64,000 bases of DNA from Halichondria panicea (Eukaryota > Porifera > Demospongiae > Suberitida > Halichondriidae), in NCBI RefSeq assembly GCF_963675165.1, contig NC_087384.1:1200501-1264500 (forward strand), written 5' to 3'. The notes below the pieces were generated by a model that had not been told where the DNA came from, did no database searches, and saw only the letters and a list, made by a program, of their open reading frames with translations. A program made the translations under genes and the position numbers. Each line of letters opens with the position of its first letter. Position 1 is the stretch's first letter. Below, piece by piece: positions 51,781-62,834 of this stretch.

Positions 51781-54400
51781 GGTGTGTGTGTGTGTGTGTG
51801 TGGAGGGGGGTACTAGCTGGGGGCATATGTTCATTGCCTGCTAGTGATGCATGTATGCCCTAAGTAACGACTAGTACAATTAGGAGCACACACTGAGAGG
51901 TTAAGTTAGGGCACGCTTAAATGAAACACTTCGATCTAAAAGCATGCAATCCCTGATCTATATACAACACTTGGCCTTTCAAAAGGCTATGATAAAATGC
52001 ACAATCCTAACTCAGATACCATACAACAGTGTATATATGCATGGATAGATGCTAACAACATGATCCTTACCTGGTATTGTAACCTCAAAGGTAGCATTAC
52101 TCGTACTCAGTCCGTTCTCAGCCACACAGGAGTACCCCCCGCTAGCAAGACCCCCTACGTTGCACATCTCCAGCCTCGAATGCACCAAACGAACATCCCC
52201 TGTCACTGTCACATGACTCTCAATCCTCGTAGCCGTCTCTAACCCCCAGGAGGGAGATGGTGAGAGAAAGTGTCCATTTTGTGACCAGCTGATAATGGGG
52301 GATGGGAGGCCGTGAGCGATACACGTCAGTACGACTGTTTGATTGGACGAGAGATTAACGTCTTCTGGCGCCACTAGAATCTGTGTAGGAGCTGTGTGTG
52401 TGGGAGGAGGGGAATATAATTATTGTAAGCTATCAAAAATGGATCGTCAGTTGCGTACATTAGTGTGGGCGGGAGGGGGAGGTATTGTAAAAATGATCGT
52501 GCAGTTGGGTACACCATTGCCACTTTAGGTTATTTCCAATAATAAGAAGTGGGACAGCTAAATGTGTTGTATTCAATGAGGCAAACAATTCTCACCATTA
52601 ACATTCCAACCATTAACTCACCATCCGCTGCATACCTATAAGCAAGAGTGCGAAGACAACCTTTAAATTAAATCAACTGTAAATTACGATAACGACAGCT
52701 GCAACTAACAAGGGAGGGGGAGACACATTGTTGTTCAATGGCCCAGGGCTATGCTATCAGCCGTTGCTGTAATGCGATCAATGGGATGCATCCGATCTAA
52801 ACGATGATATCATAATTGTATAATTAATCGGGTGCCTGTTGGTTGAATTCTTTGCAGCTGCCGTTATACTGTTTGGCACTACAGGCTATACGGCTGGGTA
52901 AGAATTTGAAACAGCACCTTTAAAATGCGGGCCATTGATTTGAGTGGGCGTTGGTTATCAGAGGACCTAATGACTGCACAGTTGGCACGAGCTTCATTAC
53001 ATACCATAATTAATTAGTGATAATCTAGTTAACAGGTCAATCAGTTCTCAACTCCATAGTGACGCTTATCATGATAGAAAGCAGTAACATACATTCTAGC
53101 TCTAAGCTTTTCATTACCTCACTGAAATTTCAGTGGGAACCCGTATTATAACGAACACCTTTGGGGAGGAAATTTTGAGCCATTTTATATGAAGGTACGT
53201 AGCATTTGTTGAGGGGTTGTTTTTATACACAAACTGTTCATTTGGGACCTGGCCTATTGCAGTTGGCCTTTCTTCAAGGGTGGCCATTAAATGCTTTAAG
53301 ATCTAGACGGGTTCCACTCCACTAGTGGCGGAACTAGGATTCTTGAAAGGGGAGTTTCAGTAGCACAGTTAGTTGAGCGGCCGGGACAAGAACTCCGATT
53401 TACCTAAAAAAAAAGGTCGTCACTTCTAGTACTACTAAACAGTCAGCATGCGCACATCATTGAATTTTACCCAAAAAAAGGTCAACACTAACTCTAACAG
53501 TCATCATGCGCTGGAGAGTTTTTTGCCTTTTAGTCACTAAAACTGCACAAACCAACCTTTGCAGGACTTGCAAGAACTAAAAGTAAGTGATCAGTGCATA
53601 CAAAAGAAATGACTAGCTAACTACATGTAGTTGCTTCAGCCTCCCACTCACGTATGTCTCAGAGGGGGTTCAATTGAACCCAAAGACCCCCCTCTGGATC
53701 CGCCACTGTCCACTGTATAACTATCACACAGAGAATCAACTCACCGTCTTTTTGAGTGATAGTGATCTCAAAGTCAGCAGTGTCTCTCTCCACTCCGTCC
53801 ATGCTCAGTACACAGCTGTAGTCCCCTGAGTCTGCACTCATCACGCCACACACTTCTAGCACACCCCTCACAAACCTCACACCGCCCACATTACTCTCGA
53901 TAGGTGAGTGAACGATGATTCTCGAGTTATTAATCAGAGGGGTGTCATTTTTGCTCCAGGAGATTGTTGGATATGTAGTACTGTTGCTGTCCCAGAATGC
54001 TACACAGGGCAAGAGGAACCTCTGTCCTTGGTACACGAGAGCATCTTCAGGGGAGATTACTATCCGAGATAAGTCTATGGGAAACAAAAATAATCATACC
54101 ATAAGACTTTTGCAATAATTATAATATATAGTGTATCTGACACTGCAAATCCTTGATGTTTTTGCATATAATAACAACACAAGCTTCGAATTAATTTTAT
54201 AGCTATGCAATAATAATGGCAAATATTGCTAAGCAGGTCAGGTCAAGCCAGGAACAAGAGTGGGGATCCTATAGTATCCAGATGCAGACATTGACGAACG
54301 TACCTTGGTCAGCTGTTGCAGCAGCATAGCGGAGCACAGTCATCAATGCAATCACTCCGTACATCGTTGTGGTAGTAATAGCCATGATGCTCTGTTGCAT
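47463..54400 (-). CDS. Six-Ig-domain 7TM receptor
   Basis: Start at 54400 (MQQSIMAITTTTMYGVIALM, signal peptide). Six Ig exons follow: about 54075-53748 (ISPEDALVYQGQRF, DSGDYSC), 52391-52075 (VVLTCIAHGLPSPIISW, GGYSC), 51677-51380 (NMSCDFHSFPRPYVTWSG), 51119-50815 (TLACIAHSSSHIYWTRND), 50702-50385 (SVGCVGY, NLSWTFDD) and 50300-49955 (ISFTCVASGVPLPTI). Next come the TM1 exon (about 49780-49680: GGIVGALCFLAIMVVYIVI), TM2-3 (49085-48826: CIFFAALFHYLFLVAMLALT), an ECL2 exon (about 48660-48585) and TM4-7 plus tail (48456-47463: PYWLGELLPLGLLHLLTWCV, ALHSVFLVSSILFGLVSLIF). The tail is about 220 residues and acidic. Ig repeats joined to a class-B-like 7TM without an evident GAIN/GPS segment is unusual. 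It is read as intact. It starts head-to-head with RFC2, 560 bp away. Confidence 0.7.
49436..49651. mobile_element. MITE, TACCGTATAGCGGG family (receptor copy 2)
   Basis: TACCGTATAGCGGGTAATTT ... AAAATTACCCGCTCTACGGTA. Counterpart of 35687-35876, but with about 30 bp (GTTCAGCAATATTTAGCCATTC region) not present in that copy. Confidence 0.8.
51679..51803. repeat. (GT)n microsatellite
   Basis: About 120 bp of GT with scattered GGTGTG and GTTT interruptions, in the intron between Ig2 and Ig3 exons. The histidine/threonine-rich ORFs over it are artefacts. Confidence 0.95.
53325..53712. mobile_element. Element with AGTGGCGGA termini
   Basis: Left AGTGGCGGAACTAGGATTCT and right CTGGATCCGCCACTG are imperfect inverted ends, as in the MITE at 30717-30955. 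It lies in the intron between Ig1 and Ig2. No coding seen. Confidence 0.55.
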
Positions 54401-54782
54401 TCAGTTGTTGCAGGCTTAACTGTGCAGAGCTGCACGAGCACCATCGTATTTAAGCAAACACCTGCAGTGGCTGACAACAGCATTCCTAGCTCAATGAGCT
54501 GTAACCTGCACGTTCCGAGTGTGTGGTTGAGGGTGACAGAGCCTGCCCTCATCCTGCGTGCCTGTTGCTTGGCCCTCTCTGGCTGGGGGGTCACCACAGG
54601 GTTACAATGACCCACCCTTTTGTTGAACAGGTAGTGTTGCTGGATCTTGGTCAGTTTAACATCAATGGAGCTGTCCTCCTCAGTCAAGCAATAGCTGGAG
54701 AGGGGGGTGACAAAATAGATGGACAGGCTGACCTGACTTACTTGACACCATGGTACTGTTTCTTACTGCGAGGTGTGTTGGC

Positions 54783-54843
54783 TTAGTCTCGAATACCCGC
54801 CTCAACCTAAAAGCTTTTAGGTTGAGGCGGGTATTCGAGACTA
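54783..54843. repeat. Perfect 58-60 bp palindrome
   Basis: TAGTCTCGAATACCCGCCTC mirrored by GAGGCGGGTATTCGAGACTA around CAACCTAAAAGCTTTTAGGTTG. It sits in the 560 bp shared upstream region of the Ig-7TM receptor and RFC2. Confidence 0.9.
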
Positions 54844-54960
54844 GTGTTGGCTATGAGAGCTCGAGAGAACTCACTATGTCATCTGTTGAAGGGGAGGGGG
54901 ACAGACAAGGGGCTATAGTGGGCAACTAGTCGCGGTCTCTTATCGAGTGTGATGTGAACA

Positions 54961-55113
54961 ATGGCCTCTGATGGAGAAGTTGAGGTGATGGAAGTGAGTG
55001 ATAATGGTGCTCCTGTCAAAGAGAAGACCTCCAAACCAACGCATGAGCTACCATGGTGAGGGAATAGAAGATATGGCACTTGCAATATGAACAGTACTAG
55101 CTCAACCCCCCCC

Positions 55114-55152
<39 letters not shown>

Positions 55153-57272
55153 ATTGAGAAGTATCGTCCCACACTACTGTCGCAGGTGGTAGGGAATGAG
55201 GAGACCATCAGCCGACTAGCCGTGTTTGCCAAAGAGGGCAACGTACCTAACATCATCATTGCAGTACGTGAGATTCTTCTGAATCAAGGGAGAGCCATAA
55301 TTATTAATTATACACATTAATTAATTTAGCTAATTCCCAGTCGTCTGTACTCTGTTCACGATAACGCACTCTCCCTTTCTTGCCCCAGGGCCCACCTGGC
55401 ACGGGTAAGACGACCAGTATCCTATGCCTGGCTCGGGCTATGCTGGGTGCTTCCTTCAAGGACGCCGTATTGGAGCTTAATGCGTCCAATGAAAGGTGAG
55501 GTCTTAAGTCTTATAACTCCCCCCCCCCCCCCTAAAAAAATCCTTCAGAATCTATAGCACTATTTGAGCTCCATATGTGATACTACATATTTTCTTCCCC
55601 CCCCCACCCAACCCACCCCACCTCATTTATGCTAATGGCTAATCCCTCCCTATTTATACCCCCCACAGAGGTACATGCTAATCCCCTCCCTATTTATACC
55701 CCCCACAGAGGCATTGATGTGGTCAGGAATCAGATCAAGTCGTTTGCCCACCAGAAGGTGACCCTCCCTAAAGGTAGACACAAGATCATTATTCTCGACG
55801 AGGCTGACAGTATGACCGACGGTGCACAGCAAGCCCTCAGGCGCACTATGGAGATATTCTCCAAGACCACACGATTTGCCCTAGCTTGCAACGCCTCAGA
55901 CAAGATTATTGGTCAGTGCATGTGTGTTTGTAGCCTCGACCCCAGGCCGATCCGTCTCCAATTGAACGCTAGGTCGTTTTTCAACTTCGTTCTATTAAAA
56001 AAAATCGGCCTGGGACCGAGGCTAGTGTGTTTGTTGATAGTAATAGCTTTTTAGTATGAGCTCCCAAAAGTAGCTTGCCACATTGTTCGGTTTTCAGAAA
56101 AATACATAAAGATTATTATAGCCCATGGTATTTTGTCGAATTAGGCTGTTTTTGTTCCCTCGATCTGATCATATCATGTGATAGGGCTTGTCTACAGCTA
56201 GCTACAGATTGCATCTCTTAGTTTTAATATTGAGTGAAGGTAAACTTTTCAAGCTAGGAGAATTCCTTCACCTGTACCCATGATAACCACACCTATTCCC
56301 CCTGCCCAGAGGCCATACAGTCTCGTTGTGCTGTCCTGCGCTACTCTAAACTCTCTGACACTCAAATTCTCACTCGACTCTTGGAGGTCTGCGAAAAAGA
56401 AGCGGTGAGTGTGTTACTATCCCACCTTCCCCTACTATCCCTCACTCTTTCCCCACTCTTTCTCATGACAATTACGCTGTTATCAACAAATTATGTCATG
56501 ACTGCAGGTGCCTCGTTGTGATGAGGGACTGGAGGCAATCATATTTACGGCTCAGGGGGACATGAGACATGCCCTCAACAACTTGCAGTCCACATACGCT
56601 GGGTTTGGATTTGTCAGCGCTGAAAATGTTTTCAAGGTGAGGCTAAAATTGTCTCGCTACTGCACTGACCTTACCCACCCCCTGCATAGGTGTGTGATGA
56701 GCCACACCCACTTCTGATTAAGGAGATGTTGACGCACTGTGTGAACACACGTATTGATGATGGCTATCAGATACTCAAGACACTCTGGGACAAGGGGTAT
56801 TCCCCTCATGACATCATCACTAACACGTTCAGAGTCGCCAAGACACACCCCCTGATACCAGAGTACTTAAAGCTCGAGTTTATCAAGGTACAGTTTGTGT
56901 GTGCGTGTACATCATCATTATTATTATGGTAATTCCTATTTCTCTCTACATTTTTTACCCTTTAAATTTTATAAGCCTATCCACAAGTACCCGAGTGATT
57001 AATTTTGAAAGTGTTAGAGTATAGAAGAAGTCTGATGGCTAGGAATTATCCTGAAGGATAGAAGCATTTTTTAAACGTTTGCAATTCATTTCAATGAAGT
57101 TTATAAGGATTGCTGAAATCTGCCAAATATTATAATCTTGTCTCTCTTGTCTCCATTGCAGGAGATTGGGTTTACTCACATGCGTATTGCCGAGGGTGTC
57201 GACTCGTTGCTACAACTGTCTGGTCTACTAGCCAGACTCTGTCTCAAGTCAGTGCCCACCCCCACCAAGTGA
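54961..57272 (+). CDS. RFC2: Replication factor C subunit 2 (RFC40)
   Basis: Eight exons: 54961-55055, 55152-55263, 55389-55495, 55709-55911, 56310-56404, 56508-56636, 56690-56887, 57162-57272. They total 349 codons plus stop, close to the 350-odd residues usual for RFC2. In order: HELPWIEKYRP (RFC box II), VGNE, Walker [11 protein letters not shown], Walker [10 protein letters not shown], sensor 1 [14 protein letters not shown] arginine-finger motif [11 protein letters not shown], sensor 2 [12 protein letters not shown], then the collar domain ending LLARLCLKS. The protein is an AAA+ ATPase subunit of the clamp loader that opens and loads PCNA, in the nucleus. All splice sites are GT-AG. The gene starts head-to-head with the Ig-7TM receptor and ends tail-to-tail with DNAAF11 (about 300 bp between stops). 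Confidence 0.97.
55117..55151. repeat. (CA)n tract abutting the RFC2 intron 1 acceptor
   Basis: The CA run ends directly in the ACACAG acceptor of exon 2 and replaces a normal polypyrimidine tract. Confidence 0.9.
55638..55712 (+). repeat. Tandemly duplicated splice acceptor before RFC2 exon 4
   Basis: ATGCTAATGGCTAATCCCTC and the following TATTTATACCCCCCACAGAG occur twice about 40 bp apart. The second copy precedes the true exon (AGGCATTGATG); the first leads to AGGTACATGC. Use of the first acceptor would insert extra sequence. Confidence 0.75.
55929..56027. repeat. GCCTCGACCCCAGGCCGAT palindrome family
   Basis: TAGCCTCGACCCCAGGCCGA at the left, ATCGGCCTGGGACCGAGGCTA at the right, about 55 bp loop. 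In RFC2 intron 4. Confidence 0.8.
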
Positions 57273-57568
57273 CGGCACACCCACCCCCCACACACTAACT
57301 GACCCCCTGACTCTTTAGTACACACATATAATTATTATTATTCTGTTTATTGTTTTCCAAACATGTTATGTGATTTAATTATGTAATACACTCAATTCTA
57401 CAACAACATAAAAGTAATGTTTCATGTAAACGTATATAAATTAATATTATACAGATGATGCAAAAAAAGAATACTGACGATAGTGATATATAGGGCACAA
57501 AGTGATATATGGCTGCATGCCTCATATTATTATAAGTTGGATGATGTAATGCTATAATATAATAGCTG

Positions 57569-60500
57569 TTAAATGAGAGGCGGTACATCGGGATCATCAA
57601 CAAAATCCTCACTGACCCCTACATCAGCGACCCCCTTTTTCAGGGGGGCAGCAGTCCTTAAATTTCCCGGGGGGTCGTTCTCCTTGTTCCTCACGATATT
57701 AGCAAAGTCAGCACCTCTCCTCACACTGGGGTCAACCTCAAGCAACTCGGGACGCTCTTTACAACTCTCATTTTGTGGATCGTTTGCTCTATTCGTATCT
57801 CCACATGATTCCGTTTTGCTTCTATTCCCTGCCTGTCTTTGCAAAGGCTTCTCCATCTTGTCTTTGCCAGTTGAATATTTTTGTTGAGACGTCTTCTTCT
57901 TGCCGCTAATAATGTGCCCAGCTTTAGGCATGGTGATGAGGAGGTGGCCTGTAGTTTGCGATCGCTGGGCGGAGCTCTGGTCAGGTGATACCTCGTCCGG
58001 GAGAACCAGTTGTAAAATCTGCATAAGTGTGTGCATGGAGGAGGAGGGTGAAGTGAAAACAAAGGGCAATAGGTTGATACTTCTTTCTTATTGGTAACTA
58101 CTGTATAGCACGAAATTTTTGAGGCACTTGTATTTCGTGGATTGGCCTCTAAAAGCATTTCGTTGCACACTGTTCGTGGAATGAATGCTTACTGGAAGCC
58201 ACGCCTTTAATTTTTGCACGTTATAGCAGATAATTCTAACAATTTTCGTGGACTTATTTTCGTGTAGGATTGCTAACCCACGAAATCAGCGAAAATTAAG
58301 CCCCTCAAAAATGTCGCGCTAAATACGGTATGTTTAACTTTACAACCAATTTTAAAGCTAAAATATTCATTTAGTAGCTGTAAGTGATATCTATTAACTG
58401 GTATGCTTAGAGGTTACCTTCCCCTTGATGGTGGCTCGGATGTAGGAGGGCTGTACGTCACAGTCGACCAATGAGGTGTCCATGAATCGAGGCACTGCCA
58501 CATCGAGCACCAAGCAGCTGTCATCCTCACTCTCAGTCAAGTGGAACTCGTACCTGCAGAGATGAAGTAATTCGAATAATTATAGTAACTACATCGAACC
58601 ACTAACTACATTGAACCACTAGATCCCACTATAATTATAGGGAGGACGAGCAAGTAGTTAGTTAGTGTTTTCAATTAACTGTACAATATTTACCTTCCTT
58701 CGTTGACGTTGAGCATTTTCCCGTCCATCTCCAATCTTCTCACTCGCTTCAGCTGCTCAGGACCACTGTGGAAATGCAGGACAAAGACAGTGAGTTATCC
58801 TACAGCATGTCCTGCTCAGACCTCCGACCACGCACGCATGCACACACACACACACACAATTAACACACATTCTAACTACTGTCTAGGCCTTATATTCATA
58901 CATTTTGTACAGTTGAACTGCTGACAGTAAATACAGCACATTCCACAACACATACAATACGTGCACAGTAAGCTGCCAGTGTAACCTTACCTTGGCTCTG
59001 TGGGTGTCTCTTTCTTCTTCTCAGCAATGTGTAGGAGTGTCTCCGTCCTCGACTCTGGTGTGTACGGAACATTCTCCTGCCAAAACTCATCGTCGTCTTC
59101 TTCCGGCTCTTTGTCACCTCCATCCTTAGCGACATGGGCATCAGTGTCAGTATACCACCTCCCATCAAAGCCAGGCTTCTTCTCTTTCTTTTTTGCTTGC
59201 CTCTGCTCGTGATCGGCTTTCTCTTTGGATCGTTTCTCCTTATACTCTTCTTGCTGTGCCACAATCTCCCTTCTTATAGAGTCAACCTTCTGAGAGGCTA
59301 AGATTCTCTCAGACTTAGTAACCTCGGTACCGTCCAGAGATGTTATCTGAGGGAGAATAGCCACTACAAAGTCTCTGTAACCATGGTAATCAGTGCATGG
59401 GTTCCCCGTGAGGTAGAGATATCGGAGGTGGACGTTACGGGCTAGTGACTCCACACTGAGCAGGTCCCCTATAAAGTTGAGCGTCAGGTCGAGCTTATCA
59501 AGAAACTCACAATCTGGAGAGATGAGTATGGAGTGCTCGCTATTAACATCAACAAAAAGAGTTCATGTTTTTAACGGCCATAATTTTAGTTCCGATGGTC
59601 CCGGCAATAACGTTAATTATGAAAGCTTAGAGAGAGGCCTTTCAGATGATGTGTTAAAATCAAAAGTTTATTTTGGGCCTGTTTTAAATTATGGCCTATG
59701 GATTTGAGCACACCATCTGAACGGGCTCCTTCTAAGCTTTCAGATATAATTATGGCTACTTATTGCTACACACTCGATGAATTAACAGTAGATTTAAGGC
59801 AAGGATAAAATAGGATAAGAGAGGGTGGTGGTCAATAGCAACGCAATACAATGCAACGTACTGCTGAGGTTCTCGACTTTCTCTATATTGTTGATGGCCA
59901 GGTTGAGGTACTGCAGCTGTTTCAGTCGACCCACGTTCTCAATGCGACCAATGAGATTGTTCTGCAGGTAGAGGATCTTGAGGCACTTACACCATCGATC
60001 CAAATGCTCTATCCTGTGGAGGCAAACAGTGGGCAAGCAGTACGATAACAGTAACAGATAACACTGCCAACAAAAGTATAAACTGTACACAGTATGTGGG
60101 CGTGGCCCGACCGTCTCCCTGACGGGAGGTCGGGTTGCAAGCCTATCTGGGATTTGTTCTAGCGCCACTATAGTGGCGCCCTATCAGATTGCAGCATTTT
60201 TCATGTGCTTGGTTACACTTCCGTTTGCATCTAGTTGCGAAACCCATGCAGTATGCTGTGGTCTACACGTCATCATGTCGGTTAACACCCACTTGAGAAG
60301 AAGAATATTCATGGCAGTGTTACATAATGCTGCAGAACAAATCCCAGATAGGCTTGCAACCCGACCTCCCGTCAGGAGACGGTCGAGCCACGCCCAACTA
60401 TATGTGTGTGTGTGTGTGTGGTAATAAAAGGGGGAGGGGCTGACTATAGGTGAGATAGTCGAAACTGCAAATCTGCATCTAACAAAAGCAGCATAATTAT

Positions 60501-60704
60501 AGCCCTACACATTGTAGGCTAGATGCATTCACCCTCACATACTTGACCAGGTCCTGTTGGTGCAGAGACAACTCCTCCAGGGTAGATATCTCACAGTTGT
60601 TGTGCTCAGCTCTCCTCCTCACCAGCTCCACCGTGACTGCGTGTATGGGAGGACAAGACAATGTTACTAATGGCCATAGATTGAAATTACGTACTTTTTG
60701 CCAT
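57569..60704 (-). CDS. DNAAF11: Dynein axonemal assembly factor 11 (LRRC6)
   Basis: Seven exons on the minus strand: 60704-60695, 60636-60543, 60013-59862, 59513-58991, 58765-58694, 58553-58418, 58018-57569. They total 478 codons plus stop (human about 466). The N-terminus reads [20 protein letters not shown], matching the family start (ITxDLIRRxAEHN). Leucine-rich repeats follow ([34 protein letters not shown]), then an LRR cap ([20 protein letters not shown]), a charged coiled coil, [31 protein letters not shown], and a CS/p23-like domain ([33 protein letters not shown]). It acts in the cytoplasm in preassembly of dynein arms for motile cilia. The gene is head-to-head with ESS2. Introns hold three palindromic elements. 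Confidence 0.95.
58100..58331. mobile_element. MITE, TACTGTATAGCACGAA...GCGCTAAATACGGTA
   Basis: Reverse-oriented relative of the element at 14351-14583 (shares TTCGTGTAGGATTGCTAACCC in complement). In DNAAF11 intron 6. Confidence 0.75.
59560..59760. repeat. Imperfect palindrome with GAAAGCTTAGAGAG / CTAAGCTTTCAGAT arms
   Basis: ATTATGAAAGCTTAGAGAG and CTTCTAAGCTTTCAGATATAAT, with inner GGCCATAATTT and AAATTATGGCC arms. In DNAAF11 intron 3. Confidence 0.5.
60096..60405. mobile_element. MITE with about 68 bp inverted repeats
   Basis: GTGGGCGTGGCCCGACCGTC ... CTATCTGGGATTTGTTCT is mirrored by AGAACAAATCCCAGATAG (with one base difference) ... GACGGTCGAGCCACGCCCA. About 310 bp, in DNAAF11 intron 2. 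Confidence 0.85.
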
Positions 60705-60935
60705 GTTTAGAAGGAGCTACTGCCAGAGATCAGATTAATGCTGTGCTAGCTAGAAGCACATTATTTGGTGGGTAATGGTCGTTTGGACTTTTCTTTTAGA
60801 GAGACCTTTGAACCCCATATTTGCTGAGTCAACATAAAAACAAGAAAGGTGTGGTCTCTAACCTACCCCAAAGAACGCTACCAAGACGTCTAGCTAGCTA
60901 GATAGAGAGCAGACGTCTTGAACACAGAGACAACG
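60705..60935. promoter_or_regulatory. Bidirectional promoter region, DNAAF11 / ESS2
   Basis: Only 231 bp separate the two start codons, which face away from each other, so both promoters must lie here. A small inverted repeat AGACGTCT recurs at about 60886 and 60911 (AAGACGTCTAGC and CAGACGTCTTG); ACGTC resembles a CRE half-site. No TATA box is evident. Confidence 0.6.
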
Positions 60936-62834
60936 ATGGCTAATGAAGATAAGAACTCCAAGGCAGTGGTGATGAAGCCTCCCTCCGGTCCCCTGGCCAT
61001 TAGACAGCGAGGGAAGATTAAGAAACCACCCAAAACAGCTCTAGAAGAGGAAGAATTCACTGGGGTAGGGAGCACACCATCTTGTCAAGTTCCTATAATT
61101 CATTCTATTTCTACGTATAGGTAATAACCACAATTATTCGGAGAGACTTCTTCCCCGACACTGCCAAACTAGAGGCTCAGTTGGAGTTTCTCGAGGCCTC
61201 TGAGACTAACGATCACGAACGACTTCGGCAGATTTCCGAGCGATATGCGACCACAACTCACACCCCAGCATCAGCCACCCCCTCCACCTTCGAGACCCCC
61301 TCGTCAACACCCAGTACTAGAGAGAAACTGAAACGAAGTAAAGACTCAAGTAGCGGCACTCCCAGTAGTGAACTGCCACCTGACGCCAAGAAACCAAAAC
61401 CAGAGGAGATTAAATCGCTGGACGAGTTCCTATACAAGTATAACAGTGAAGATGATGCTTCCTTCGATGAGATTTTAGAGAAAGCTGAAGAGGAGAGAGA
61501 AAGAAAATACGCGTGGTTGTATCACCAGGAAGAGGAATATCAGAAACCGTTAGCTCTGCCAAGTGGAGAACAACAGTTGGCCATTACTGATGGCTCCAAA
61601 ACTACTTCACGTAATATCCAAAGATCCGGTGTAGAGACGTGGGCGTATACTGCTAAGAATAGTCTCATGTACGTACCCGACGAAGTTGAGGACAGTGTTA
61701 AAGAGAGCTTGGATAAATCGATAAAGAAGAGGGAAATTGTTTACCCAAACACACGGCTCTCGAGAAGTTTCTTACAGAAGACGTCAGCAGCTGTGGTTAA
61801 GGCCACTGCTGGAGAAGGGGAGAGTGTAGGGGGGAAGAAGGATAAGGAGAAGGTTGGTGTGGACGGAAAGATGATGGCTGAATCTGAGACTCCTAAGGTC
61901 AATGGCTTTGGCTTTGTGGCTACTCCTCAGATACACCCAGGTGAGTGCTCTAAATTGATGTACTAATAATACACATGTACATACATCATTGGGTTGATAT
62001 CTTGTTATGTTACCCTCCATTGTGTGTGATGCCACATTCGATAAAAATAATAGTTTCTCTATAATTGTATTCTATAGTGTTTCACAATTTATGATTATGT
62101 TCCTACTAACTTATAATCTTGCGTTATATTAATAAAATTAAAAGTAATATCTTGCAGGAGTGGATGCTTCCCCCCTCATGACCTGGGGCACTATTGATGG
62201 TACCCCCCTCAGACTAGAGACTGACATCCTCCCCACCTCTGCCCCTGCCTTCAAGATCATGGACGTCTCCAAGAGAGATGCTGTTGGATTGAGACTGGCT
62301 GAGAGTGCGGCCAAAGCTACCAAAGAGAGGAAGAAGGCAGCTTCTCTGGCAGCCAGGTAAGAGTACTGTCTATTAAAACTATCTCCTCTTTCTTTTCCCT
62401 TTTCTTCCCACTAAAACAGTTTTAGGATGTGCCCACACTAGTCTTAAATTTGTGTGTTGAATTGATTGAAGTTTGTAAATAGCCACCACTGCATGTATGT
62501 GGGCTGTATCACTGATACGCTAACTTCATTTATTACTAGTGTATAATGATGATTCCTCCCCTCCTGCAGTCCCGCTGTGTTGAGGAAGAAGCTCGGAGCC
62601 ACACCCACTGTCACTCATCGATTACAGATGCTCTCCCCGGCTGCTCGTAAACTAGCCTCTCGTACTACGACCCCCAGCACTCACCACGCCCTCAGAGCAA
62701 GCTACACACCCACACACAGGAGCAGTGGATCCACCCCTAGACTGACCACGCCCACTACTGCTGTGACCACACCCGTTGACTCCACTCCCTCACTAACAGA
62801 CAATCTACTCAAACTGTCTAGCAGAGTTAAATAA
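60936..62834 (+). CDS. ESS2: Splicing factor ESS2 (DGCR14)
   Basis: Four exons: 60936-61064, 61121-61940, 62158-62356, 62570-62834. They total 470 codons plus stop (human about 476). Landmarks: VITTIIRRDFFPDTAKLEAQ near residue 44; SLDEFLYKYNSEDDASFDEI; ERERKYAWLY; ETWAYTAKNSLMYVPDEVED; VNGFGFVATPQIHPGVDASP; LMTWGTIDGTPLRLE; FKIMDVSKRDAVGLRLAESA; and a C-terminal LSPAARKLASR. These are highly conserved ESS2/Es2 blocks. The protein is a nuclear component associated with the activated spliceosome (C complex). Low-complexity Thr/Pro/Ser stretches occur after residue 110 and at the C-terminus, as in relatives. All introns are GT-AG. Confidence 0.96.

Noticed and set aside
51203-51834. Minus-strand ORFs rich in HTHTHT / TPHTHT
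   Set aside because: They read through the (GT)n microsatellite; only the Ig exon part after the tract is coding.
55629-56054. 141-residue ORF extending beyond RFC2 exon 4 on both sides
   Set aside because: Exon boundaries 55709-55911 with GT-AG signals and conserved RFC2 protein define the coding part; the remainder is intron.
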